From assembly GCF_000971295.1 (NCBI RefSeq), contig NZ_LANJ01000011.1, positions 372,001 through 436,000 on the forward strand: a stretch of 64,000 bases of DNA, given 5' to 3'. Positions 52,865-61,116 of the stretch are shown piece by piece. The notes under the pieces were generated by a model that worked only from the letters and a program-made list of their open reading frames with translations, had not been told where the DNA came from and ran no database searches. The first letter of the stretch is position 1. Every line of letters begins with the position of its first letter. This DNA is from Devosia epidermidihirudinis. GTDB taxonomy: Bacteria > Pseudomonadota > Alphaproteobacteria > Rhizobiales > Devosiaceae. Position numbers and translations under genes: made by a program.

Positions 52865-53037
52865 TTTAACTATCTGTTTTTATTGTATTTTTCTGCCCCC
52901 ACACGCCGCCGCATTGCGGCGAGGTGCGCCCAATTTCACTTGGGCTCGGCTTTCGCTGCGCTCGGGAATCGGCGCGAGTGAACCTTTTGCGGGTGCTGCA
53001 CGTATCTTGAAGGTCAGCACCAACGCGAAAGCCCGCC

Positions 53038-53805
53038 ATGACCGATCAATCCACTCGCTCACCCGGCATCGCCTGGATCACCGGCGCCGGAACAGGCATT
53101 GGCCGCGCCCTCGCCCACCGCATGGCAAAGGAAGGCTGGACCATCGCCATCAGCGCCCGCACGCGCAGCGATCTTGATGGGCTGGCCGCCGAGGTGCCCG
53201 GCAAGGTCCACCCCTACCCGCTTGATGTCACTGACGCAGACGCCGTGAACCAAACGGCGAACATTATCGCCGCAGAGCTGGGCACGATCGATCTGGCGAT
53301 CTTCAATGCGGGCACCTACCACCGCACTTCAGCCACCAATTTCGATGTCAGCAAATTCGCCAGCATGGTCGAGCTCAACATCATGGGCACGCTACATTGC
53401 CTATCCTCGGTCATCCCCACCATGATTGCGCGACGTGGCGGCCACATTGCCGTGGTCGCCTCCGTGTCGGGTTATGTCGGCTTGCCCGGGGCCTCAGGCT
53501 ATGGCGCAACCAAGGCGGCGCTGATCAATCTGTGCGAGTCGCTGAAGCCCGAGCTCGAGGCGGAGGGCGTGCAGCTGCAGTTGATCAATCCCGGCTTTGT
53601 CAAAACGCCCCTGACCGACAAGAATGACTTCCCGATGCCGTTCCTGATCGAAGTGGACGATGCGATCGAACACATCGTCACCGGGCTCCAATCCACGCGC
53701 TTTGAAATTGCCTTTCCATGGCAGATGACACTGGCGATCAAATCGCTGCGCAATGTGCCCCACTGGCTCAAATTTGCGGTGACGCGCCGGATGGTCCGGC
53801 GCTGA
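53038..53805 (+). CDS. short-chain dehydrogenase/reductase
   Basis: 255 residues. Cofactor motif WITGAGTGIGRALA, NAG at IFNAGTYH, and catalytic S-Y-K in VASVSGYVGLPGASGYGATKAAL. The C-terminus is basic (LKFAVTRRMVRR). It converges with the DUF1365-flavoenzyme pair with no gap. SDRs of this kind sit in RpoE-ChrR regulon clusters of related bacteria, which fits the context. Confidence 0.85.
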   Translation: MTDQSTRSPGIAWITGAGTGIGRALAHRMAKEGWTIAISARTRSDLDGLAAEVPGKVHPYPLDVTDADAVNQTANIIAAELGTIDLAIFNAGTYHRTSATNFDVSKFASMVELNIMGTLHCLSSVIPTMIARRGGHIAVVASVSGYVGLPGASGYGATKAALINLCESLKPELEAEGVQLQLINPGFVKTPLTDKNDFPMPFLIEVDDAIEHIVTGLQSTRFEIAFPWQMTLAIKSLRNVPHWLKFAVTRRMVRR

Positions 53806-54594
53806 TCACTCGGCAGGCTGCTTGGGTTTGACGATCGAGCTCGAAATCCGGGCCTTTGCAGCGTGGTGCCGGATTGGCGGCACGCCCTTGAGCCAAAGCT
53901 TGAGCGCTTCCCAATGGATGGCTCCGGTAACCTTGAGTGTCATCAAAGGATAGCGCAGCAAGGCGCGCAGCAAGGTTGCGTCAGTCAGGGGCTGATGCTT
54001 GCCGGTAAACACTGCCCGCAGCAGCGGACCATCGCCATCCGCCTCATCAATGCGGACAGCAACGGTGTCACCCGGCGGATCAATACTGAAATCGTAGGTG
54101 CAATCCATCGGCACGAAGGGGGAGACGTAAAGCTCCTTCGCACAGGTCTGGCGCACGGGCACAATGCCAGCCACGGCGGGGATCACATAGGTTCGCCGCT
54201 CACCAAAAGTGTTGCAGACCTCATAGAGTATGGCCACCAACGCATCGTCGCGCCCATAGCAGAAGTAGACGGTTAGCGGATTGAACACATAGCCAAAGAT
54301 GCGCGGATAGCAGAGCACCGCAATGCGCGGCCGCTCCATCGCCAAACCGGCTTCAGCCAGTTGATCTTCGATCCAGATGCGAAGTGCGCCGGGCTGACTG
54401 TCGCCGTGGTCCTTCTCCCAAAAGCTGAACACCGCACCGCGATTGAAACCGAAGAGTTTGCTCGATGCGCTGATCTCGGGCAGTTCATCGAGATCGAGCA
54501 GTAGCGAGAACACACGATAATGCAGCTTATGCTTGCGCGGGCGCTTGCGCACATGCACCACGTCGCCAGCATAAAGCGCGGAGGCCCGTGTCAT
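53806..54594 (-). CDS. DUF1365 protein
   Basis: 262 residues. SALYAGDVVHVRKRPRKHKLHYRVFSLLLDLDEL, CYPRIFGYVFNPLTVYFCYG, and EVCNTFGERRTYV are DUF1365 signatures. The family almost always follows a flavin amine-oxidase-like gene, here with an ATGA overlap, and is linked to unusual fatty-acid modification in singlet-oxygen-responsive bacteria. Enzymatic role unproven. Confidence 0.9.
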   Translation of the reverse strand: MTRASALYAGDVVHVRKRPRKHKLHYRVFSLLLDLDELPEISASSKLFGFNRGAVFSFWEKDHGDSQPGALRIWIEDQLAEAGLAMERPRIAVLCYPRIFGYVFNPLTVYFCYGRDDALVAILYEVCNTFGERRTYVIPAVAGIVPVRQTCAKELYVSPFVPMDCTYDFSIDPPGDTVAVRIDEADGDGPLLRAVFTGKHQPLTDATLLRALLRYPLMTLKVTGAIHWEALKLWLKGVPPIRHHAAKARISSSIVKPKQPAE

Positions 54595-55949
54595 TCTGCG
54601 GCTTCCAGAACTGGCGCCAGCGCGATGCGGGCAGACTCGTTGTCCACCTGCCAGGGCCGGCGCACACCGCCAATGGCTTCTGCCGCCGCGAGTCCAGACT
54701 GCAGCGCATCTTCGTGGAAGCCGTGGCCAAAGTAGCTACCGCAGAACCAGGTATTCCGCCGCCCCTGCAATCGCCATAGCTGCTGCTGCGCATCGAGCGC
54801 TTGCTGGTTGAACAGGGGGTGGGCGTAGTTGAATTGCTGCATCACCTTGTCGGCCGCCACCTCACGCGTTGGATTGAGCGTGAGGAACAGATTGGCGCGC
54901 CGATCGAGCGCCTGAAGGCGGTTCATCCAGTAGGTAACGCAGAGCTGGGTGTTCTCCCCCTCGAGGCTGTCACCAATATAGTTCCAGCTCGACCACACGC
55001 GCTTGCGCTGGGGCATCAGCCGCGTGTCGCTGTGCAGCACCGCCAGATTGTCGGTGTAGGAGAACGCACCGAGCAAAGCCTGCTCGTCCGCGTCGGCATC
55101 GCCCAACATAGCCAATGCCTGATCGGCGTGGGAGGCGATCACCACATCGGAAAAAATGCCCTGCTGCCCGTTCGCGTCCGTCACCTCGACCTTTCCGTCG
55201 AAACGGCGGACGCGCATAATCTTCGCACCCAGCCGGATATCTGGGCCTATTTCGGTAAGCATCTTGTTGACGTATTGGCGGCTTCCTCCGCTCACAGTGC
55301 GCCATTTCGGCCGGCCAACAAGCGAGAAGAGACCGTGGCTGGTGAAAAACCGCACAAAGGCCAGCAAAGGATAATCCCGCATTTCGCGTGCTGTCGTCGA
55401 CCAGATCGCTGCCCCCATGGGCAACAGATGATCCTCAATGAACGAGGCGGCATAGCCTTCCCGGTCGAGGTACTCACCCAACGTAATCGTTCCAAGGTCT
55501 GTGCGCCCCAAAAGGGTTGGTGCGGAGCGGTAAAACCGGATCAGATCGCCCAGCATGGCCCAGAAGCGTGGACGCACCACATTGCCGCGCTGGCCCAAAA
55601 GGCCATTGATACCCGTCCCGCAATATTCGAACTGCCCATCATCCAGCGAGGCCGCAAAGGTCATCACCGATGCCTGCGTCTTGACCCCCAGATGGTCAAA
55701 GAGCGCAACGAGATTGGGATAGTTCCGCTCATTGTAGACGATGAACCCGGTATCGACCGGTGTCGGCCCGAACGGCGTTTCCGCGATCACAGTGTTGGAG
55801 TGCCCACCCGCGGTGTCACCTGCTTCAAAAAGCGTGACGTGGTGGCGCTTTGCCAGCAGCCATGCAGCCGAAAGCCCGGCAATGCCGGACCCGATCACTG
55901 CAATGCGCCGGGGTTGTTCACTGTGTTTCAGGGGGAATTCGACCAGCAC
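54591..55949 (-). CDS. flavin amine-oxidase-like (NAD/FAD) enzyme
   Basis: 452 residues from a GTG with AAGGA seven bases upstream. FAD-binding RRIAVIGSGIAGLSAAWLLAKRHHVTLFEAGDTAGGHSNT, VDTGFIVYNERNYPNL, and a C-terminal FCGSYFGHGFHEDALQSGLAAAEAI. With DUF1365 it forms a conserved pair that, in Rhodobacter relatives, is controlled by RpoE and implicated in methylated or furan fatty acid formation. The usual partner methyltransferase (cyclopropane synthase type) is not next to it. Confidence 0.88.
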   Translation of the reverse strand: MLVEFPLKHSEQPRRIAVIGSGIAGLSAAWLLAKRHHVTLFEAGDTAGGHSNTVIAETPFGPTPVDTGFIVYNERNYPNLVALFDHLGVKTQASVMTFAASLDDGQFEYCGTGINGLLGQRGNVVRPRFWAMLGDLIRFYRSAPTLLGRTDLGTITLGEYLDREGYAASFIEDHLLPMGAAIWSTTAREMRDYPLLAFVRFFTSHGLFSLVGRPKWRTVSGGSRQYVNKMLTEIGPDIRLGAKIMRVRRFDGKVEVTDANGQQGIFSDVVIASHADQALAMLGDADADEQALLGAFSYTDNLAVLHSDTRLMPQRKRVWSSWNYIGDSLEGENTQLCVTYWMNRLQALDRRANLFLTLNPTREVAADKVMQQFNYAHPLFNQQALDAQQQLWRLQGRRNTWFCGSYFGHGFHEDALQSGLAAAEAIGGVRRPWQVDNESARIALAPVLEAAE

Positions 55950-56030
55950 CAGGCATTCCTTTTTACGCGTATCTCACCCTAGTTACGCAAGGCGTGGCCA
56001 ATTGGTTTGGTGAATTGCGAAAAAAATGCG

Positions 56031-56071
56031 GGATCATGCAGTGATCCACCTGTCATGCCATTGCGTAACCC
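56031..56071. promoter_or_regulatory. divergent RpoE-type promoter candidate
   Basis: Two -35-like TGATCC boxes point away from each other around a five-base spacer: leftward at 56036-56031 and rightward at 56042-56047. The rightward box is followed 18 bases later by TAACCC (56066-56071), matching the TGATCC-N18-TAA form of Rhodobacter RpoE promoters. The leftward -10 is less clear. It suggests autoregulation of the sigma gene and co-control of the flavoenzyme operon. Confidence 0.5.
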
Positions 56072-56183
56072 TGCCATGACACTGACAATAGATCATTCCC
56101 TGTTGCCGCGATCACGCCCCTTTGCTGGAGGTTGGCGACAGCGCTTGTCTCGGATCAATCAATTGGAGCCTGGAAACCAGCCA

Positions 56184-56762
56184 ATGGTGCCGCCCGACGA
56201 TATGGACGCGACGGACCCCTTGTCGGATCTGCTGGTTGCCGTTGGCACCACGCGGGACATGGAGGCGTTTCAAACGCTGTTTCGCCACTTTGCCCCCCGC
56301 ATCAAATCCTACATGGCGCGCGGCGCAACCTCGGCGTTGCAGCCAGATGAGATCATGCAGGAAACCATGGTGGCGGTCTGGAACAAGGCGGCGTTGTATG
56401 ATCCCACCAAGGGCTCGGCTTCGACCTGGATCTTCACCATCGCGCGCAATCAGCGCATCGATGCCTATCGCCGCGCCACCCGGCCCGAGTTTGATCCGAA
56501 TGACCCGGCCTTTGTGCCGTCCAGCGAGCCCGCCGCTGACGACAGGATGCAAACCCAACAGACTTCGAAAAGCCTGCGCCGCGCTATCGAAACACTGTCT
56601 ACCGAGCAGTCCGAAGTGCTCCGCCTCTGCTATTTCGAGGACAATTCCCAATCGACCATCGCTGAACGGCTCAACATACCGCTCGGCACGGTCAAATCGC
56701 GCCTGCGGCTGGCCTTTGCCAAGCTCCGACTGGCCCTAGAGGCAAGTGGAGACGCCCCATGA
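56184..56762 (+). CDS. rpoE: ECF sigma factor, RpoE (ChrR-associated) type
   Basis: About 192 residues from the ATG at 56184. Region 2: RDMEAFQTLFRHFAPRIKSYMARGA and ALQPDEIMQETMVAVWNKAALYDPTKGSASTWIFTIARNQRIDAYRR; region 4: ETLSTEQSEVLRLCYFEDNSQSTIAERLNIPLGTVKSRLRLAFAKLR. Region 2 and its coupling by ATGA to a ChrR gene place it in the ECF11 group, which answers singlet oxygen and some peroxides. An earlier in-frame ATG at 56076 would lie almost on the predicted transcription start. Confidence 0.88.
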   Translation: MVPPDDMDATDPLSDLLVAVGTTRDMEAFQTLFRHFAPRIKSYMARGATSALQPDEIMQETMVAVWNKAALYDPTKGSASTWIFTIARNQRIDAYRRATRPEFDPNDPAFVPSSEPAADDRMQTQQTSKSLRRAIETLSTEQSEVLRLCYFEDNSQSTIAERLNIPLGTVKSRLRLAFAKLRLALEASGDAP

Positions 56763-57412
56763 CCATCCGCCACCACATCGAGGATGATCTGCTGGTTAGC
56801 TATGCCTCGGGCGCGCTGAGCGAAGGCTGGAGCATTGCCGTTGCAACCCATCTGGCCCTTTGTCCGCATTGCCGAGCCCGACTCGAAACGGCTGAGGCAG
56901 TGGGTGGACAATTGCTCGATGCCATAACCCCGGAGCAGGTTGATGCCTTGGCCTGGGACCAGCTGCGCACAAGGATTGCCAGCGGCGCCACGGCACCTGA
57001 AGTTGCGCCGCGCCCTGCTGCAATCGCCTCTGATATTCCCCGCCCCCTCCGCGACTATATCGGCGGCGGCATCGACGCCATCAAATGGCGCAACCTCGGC
57101 AAGGGCGCGTCACAGATGCGCCTGCGAACCGGCGATCCCACAACGCAGGTCCGTCTGCTACGCATTCCTGCCGGCAAGCCAGTACCCGAGCACACCCATC
57201 GTGGACGGGAGCTGACGCTCGTGTTGTCCGGCAGCTTTCATGACGAGGAAGGCAGCTTCGGCCCCGGAGATATCGAAGACGCCGACGGCAGTGTGCTGCA
57301 CCAGCCCATTGCCTCGCCGGAAGCCGATTGCATCTGCCTTGCCGTCACCGACGCGCCGCTGAAGTTCAGCAGCTGGATCGTCCGCGCCCTTCAGCCTGTC
57401 CTCGGCATTTAA
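56759..57412 (+). CDS. chrR: ChrR zinc anti-sigma factor
   Basis: 217 residues. Anti-sigma domain with zinc ligands at H6, H31, C35 and C38 (HLALCPHC), the same positions as in Rhodobacter ChrR. C-terminal cupin with H145, H147, E151 and H181 and a CxC at 191-193, again matching ChrR with a four-residue shift. It holds the sigma factor inactive until singlet oxygen releases it. Overlaps rpoE by ATGA. Confidence 0.93.
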   Translation: MTIRHHIEDDLLVSYASGALSEGWSIAVATHLALCPHCRARLETAEAVGGQLLDAITPEQVDALAWDQLRTRIASGATAPEVAPRPAAIASDIPRPLRDYIGGGIDAIKWRNLGKGASQMRLRTGDPTTQVRLLRIPAGKPVPEHTHRGRELTLVLSGSFHDEEGSFGPGDIEDADGSVLHQPIASPEADCICLAVTDAPLKFSSWIVRALQPVLGI

Positions 57413-57428
57413 GCCAAAAGGAAACGCC

Positions 57429-57833
57429 ATGCTGCCCTACATCACAGCCTACGGCTTCACCGCGATTGTCTTTTTCGGCCTCGACTTCATCTGGCTGAGC
57501 ACGATGGGCAGCACTTTCTACAAGGATCGTCTGGGCGATCTGATGCTGGCACAACCCAACCTGCCCGTCGCCGGGGTTTTCTATCTGGTCTATGTCGGCG
57601 GCGTCGTCTTCCTCGCCATCACCCCTGCCCTTGCCCAGAATAACTGGACCTACGCCCTGATCGCGGGCGCGGTGCTCGGGCTTGTGGCCTATGGCACCTA
57701 CGACTTCACCAATCTGGCGACACTGAAGAACTGGTCCGTCAGCATGAGTCTCGTCGATCTTGCCTGGGGTACGGGCCTCACGGCTCTCTCCGCGACAGCT
57801 GGATATTTCGGCACCAAGTGGCTGTTTCCATAA
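57429..57833 (+). CDS. DUF2177 membrane protein
   Basis: 134 residues, four membrane segments. ITAYGFTAIVFFGLDFIWLSTMG, FYKDRLGDLM and TYDFTNLATLKNWSVSMSLVDLAWGT are DUF2177 hallmarks. It follows chrR by 16 bases and is probably in the same operon. The family recurs in RpoE-ChrR regulons; its activity is unknown. Confidence 0.9.
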   Translation: MLPYITAYGFTAIVFFGLDFIWLSTMGSTFYKDRLGDLMLAQPNLPVAGVFYLVYVGGVVFLAITPALAQNNWTYALIAGAVLGLVAYGTYDFTNLATLKNWSVSMSLVDLAWGTGLTALSATAGYFGTKWLFP

Positions 57834-57889
57834 GGAGCCGTATCAAGGCTTTACCGAAAAGGTTGCGCCCGATGGCCGAAATTTGAACT

Positions 57890-57915
57890 GGAACGGATCG
57901 ATCTCCCGAGGGTTA
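57890..57915 (+). promoter_or_regulatory. EcfG (general stress response) promoter candidate
   Basis: GGAAC at 57890-57894, a 17-base spacer, then GTTA at 57912-57915: the sigma-EcfG consensus of alphaproteobacteria. It lies 30 bases before the PRC-barrel gene. Confidence 0.65.
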
Positions 57916-57943
57916 GACCTCTACAACCAAGAGGAGATTGATC

Positions 57944-58231
57944 ATGGATCATACCGCACACATTCGCCTCACCCAGGCAGAACTCACCCCGGCCATTCTT
58001 GAGGGCGCGACCATTTATGGCGCTGACGACCACAAGGTTGGCAAAGTGGATCATGTGCACGGCACCAGTTCCGTCGTTATCGACGTTGGTGGTTTTCTAG
58101 GGATTGGCGCCAAGCCAGTTTCGGTGCCACTGGGCGACCTTTCCTTCATGCGGGATGAGCATGGCGACGTTCACGCCGTAACGAGCTGGACGAAAGATCA
58201 GCTCAAGGCCATGCCTGAGCATCGCGACTAA
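57944..58231 (+). CDS. PRC-barrel / DUF2171 stress protein
   Basis: 95 residues. ILEGATIYGADDHKVGKVDHVH and VVIDVGGFLGIGAKPVSVPLGDLSFMRDEHGDVHAVTSWTKDQLKAMPE form a single PRC-barrel-like domain. AGAGGAG precedes the ATG. The EcfG-like promoter upstream fits small stress-induced PRC-barrel proteins of this class. A good terminator follows. Confidence 0.85.
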   Translation: MDHTAHIRLTQAELTPAILEGATIYGADDHKVGKVDHVHGTSSVVIDVGGFLGIGAKPVSVPLGDLSFMRDEHGDVHAVTSWTKDQLKAMPEHRD

Positions 58232-58238
58232 ATCTGAA

Positions 58239-58262
58239 GCCCGGCCAAGCGCCGGGCTTTTT
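58239..58262 (+). terminator. terminator after the PRC-barrel gene
   Basis: Seven-base stem GCCCGGC/GCCGGGC, five-base loop, then five T residues. Confidence 0.9.
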
Positions 58263-58280
58263 CATTGTGAGGAACGCGCC

Positions 58281-58421
58281 ATGACAAAAGATGTACCCAA
58301 GCCTGCCCCGCTGGAGACAGAGCCCGGCAAGCAACTAGACGACAACATCGACGACCTCGGGCGAAAGCAGGACGGCTCCAAGCAGGAGCAACCCGGCCGC
58401 ACAAAGCCTTCCAAGCCCTAG
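58281..58421 (+). CDS. 46-residue hydrophilic small protein
   Basis: MTKDVPKPAPLETEPGKQLDDN, then LGRKQDGSKQEQPGRTKPSKP. Proline-, lysine- and glutamine-rich, no hydrophobic core, so probably disordered. GAGGA lies upstream of the ATG. It follows the terminator of the stress gene and may be stress-related by position only. Confidence 0.55.
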   Translation: MTKDVPKPAPLETEPGKQLDDNIDDLGRKQDGSKQEQPGRTKPSKP

Positions 58422-58682
58422 GCCAACCTTTCGGTCTGTGGGACACAAACTTGCGGATTCCTTGCCGTGGCCTCTGACAAGGCCGGTTTCCGTTGAGTAC
58501 TCGCTCCGATGCCGCGTGACTTGATCTAGGACAATGACGCCACAACCGGACTTACCCATGGGAGAGCAACCGGTTTTTTGTTCTGCGTGTCGGCTGAGTT
58601 TCTCCAAAATATGCTTCATCGATTGTTTATGCGAATACGACTAGGATCAGGCAACAAGGCCGAGATTCTGGAAAACTTCCCG

Positions 58683-61001
58683 ATGAACCGTGAGCAAGCC
58701 GCCCTCGCCGACCAAATTCGCGGCAGCCAGATCCATGCTATGGAAGCAAATGTCTGGAAATCGCTTGTCGGTTATCTTGTTGCAGCATCGCTGGGTATGG
58801 CGGTTGCCTATCAGGACTGGTCTGGTCTGCTTAATGTCTGGGGTCCGGCGGTTTTTCTCGCCTGCATCGCCCGAATTCTTCTTGCCCTGCACACCGCAAT
58901 GCGCCCCGTCCGGCCACGTAGCGAGCGGTCAGAGCAATATCTGATGGTGGCAACCACTGGCCTGTCCATCGTCATGGCAGTCGGACCTGCATGGATTGCC
59001 CTGCGCAGCGACGGTCTTGTCAGCGCGACAATGATCACGCTCATCGTCAGCTCCATGTGGGGCGGCGCGATTGTACAAGCACCGCTGTTCTCCGCATCGG
59101 CATCCTATACCGGGGTCAATATCCCGGTGTGGCTGCTGTCGCTGAGCATGACCACCATCACTTGGGATCGCGTGTTTCTGTCGCTCCTGTTCGTCGCCAC
59201 CGTGGTGGTCGCCCTCGACAACATCTATCGCTACGCCAAGAACTTTGAGCGCGGCCAGCGCCAGCAGATCGATCTGGTTGCTCAAAGTGCTCGCCTGGAA
59301 CAGCAGACGGAAGTTATCGGGCTACTGCTCAAGGACCATGAAGACCAGTCCAGTGACTGGCTCTGGCAAGTCGACGCCAATGGCCTGATCCGCAACCCGT
59401 CATCCCGCTTCGCGGAAGCCCTCTCGGCTAACCAAGGCGCCCTCAACGGCCAAGCCCTGGCCGCCCTGCTTTCCGAGCCGGATATCGCTGGCAATACGCA
59501 GGCGCTCGCCGTTCTCACCGACCATATTGCGACTTCTCGATCGTTCCGGGACCTCATCATTCCCGGCAGCAATGGCGACACGCACCGCTGGTGGTCGATT
59601 TCAGGTCGGCCGACTTTGAACGAGAATGGTCTGGTAGTGGGCTATCGTGGCGTGATGGCAGACGTGACTGCAGCCAAGCAGGCGCAGGCTCAGGTGATCC
59701 ATCTTGCCCATCATGACGCACTCACTGGCCTTGCCAACCGCGCCTATTTCCACGAACGCACCAATGCGCTGCTGAAGTCCGCCGACAGCTGCAGTTTTGG
59801 CCTGATCAGCATCGACCTCGACGGGTTTAAGCCGGTCAATGACCGCTACGGCCATCCGGTTGGTGACGAACTGCTGATCGCTGCGAGCCGGCGGCTGTCC
59901 GACGTGGTCGGCGGCAGGGGACTTGTTGGGCGCCTTGGCGGAGACGAATTCGCCGTCGTCATCAACATCAGCCAGCCCGGTGAAATGGACGCGTTTTGCG
60001 CCCGATTGGTCAAAGCGCTGGCCCAACCGTTCGAGATCACGGATCACGGCATCACCATCGGTGCCAGCATCGGCGTTGCCTTCGCCCCCGCTGATGGCCG
60101 CACCACCGAAATGCTGTTCAAAAACGCCGACGCAGCGCTGTATCGCGCCAAGCGGGACGGGCGCGGCACATATCGATTTTTTGCCCCAGAGATGGACCAC
60201 CACCTGCAAGAGCGTATGGTATTGCTGCAGGACTTGCGCGATGCCCTGCCCCGCAAGGAATTCGAGTTGCACTATCAACCGTTTGTCGACGCCAATACCG
60301 GCGACGTAACCGGTTGCGAGGCGCTGATCCGCTGGAACCACCCGCTACGCGGCCAGATCTCGCCAGCCGACTTCATTCCGCTCGCGGAAGAAAGCGGAAT
60401 GATCGTTCAGATTGGCGCCTGGGTGATGGCAACCGCCTGCGCCGAGGCGGCCACCTGGCCCGGCGACAGACGGGTATCGGTCAACATTTCCCCCGCCCAG
60501 TTCGCCGACCGCGAGCTTCCTGCGCATATTCTGGAGGCGCTCGTCGCCGCCGGTCTCTCCCCGCACCGGCTTGAGGTGGAAGTGACCGAAGCCGTGCTCA
60601 TCGAGGATGCAGAGCTGGCGCTCGACATCCTGCGGCGCATCAATGCCCTTGGCGTGAAGATCGCTCTCGATGACTTCGGAACCGGCTATTCCTCGCTGAG
60701 CTACCTGCGCAATTTCCCGTTCGACAAGGTCAAGATCGACCGCTCGTTTGTGACGGAAATCGAAAGCCGTCGCGATAGTCAGGTGATCATTCAGGGCATC
60801 CACGACATCGCCTTGGGTCTCGGCATGACGGTGACGGCGGAGGGCGTGGAAACGCTTGGTCAGGTCGCCGAATTGAGAAAATCCGGCTGCCATGAGCTGC
60901 AAGGTTTCCTGTTCAGCAAGCCGCAGCGGGCGTCCGAAGTTCCCGATCTTTTCACGCTTGGCAGATGGTCCGAGACCTCGCTGCAAAGCGCTGTTGGGTA
61001 A
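58683..61001 (+). CDS. membrane GGDEF-EAL cyclic di-GMP protein
   Basis: About 772 residues. Five or so N-terminal membrane segments (to about residue 190), a coiled segment, a PAS-like domain (DWLWQVDANGLIRN to YRGVMADVT), then GGDEF with intact RLGGDEF and EAL with CEALIRWNHP, DDFGTGYSSLSYL, KIDRSFV and AEGVE. Both active sites look intact, so it could make and break cyclic di-GMP. The start at 58683 is preferred; the frame is open to 58578. Confidence 0.9.
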   Translation: MNREQAALADQIRGSQIHAMEANVWKSLVGYLVAASLGMAVAYQDWSGLLNVWGPAVFLACIARILLALHTAMRPVRPRSERSEQYLMVATTGLSIVMAVGPAWIALRSDGLVSATMITLIVSSMWGGAIVQAPLFSASASYTGVNIPVWLLSLSMTTITWDRVFLSLLFVATVVVALDNIYRYAKNFERGQRQQIDLVAQSARLEQQTEVIGLLLKDHEDQSSDWLWQVDANGLIRNPSSRFAEALSANQGALNGQALAALLSEPDIAGNTQALAVLTDHIATSRSFRDLIIPGSNGDTHRWWSISGRPTLNENGLVVGYRGVMADVTAAKQAQAQVIHLAHHDALTGLANRAYFHERTNALLKSADSCSFGLISIDLDGFKPVNDRYGHPVGDELLIAASRRLSDVVGGRGLVGRLGGDEFAVVINISQPGEMDAFCARLVKALAQPFEITDHGITIGASIGVAFAPADGRTTEMLFKNADAALYRAKRDGRGTYRFFAPEMDHHLQERMVLLQDLRDALPRKEFELHYQPFVDANTGDVTGCEALIRWNHPLRGQISPADFIPLAEESGMIVQIGAWVMATACAEAATWPGDRRVSVNISPAQFADRELPAHILEALVAAGLSPHRLEVEVTEAVLIEDAELALDILRRINALGVKIALDDFGTGYSSLSYLRNFPFDKVKIDRSFVTEIESRRDSQVIIQGIHDIALGLGMTVTAEGVETLGQVAELRKSGCHELQGFLFSKPQRASEVPDLFTLGRWSETSLQSAVG

Positions 61002-61116
61002 CTCCAGCAACCTCGCGCAGGGCCGAAATCTAAAATTTTATCTATTCATGATATATAGATAGAGCGTTTGTGCCCCGCGCACTGCAACAGTAGCAATGAC
61101 AGCACCGCTTATTTGA

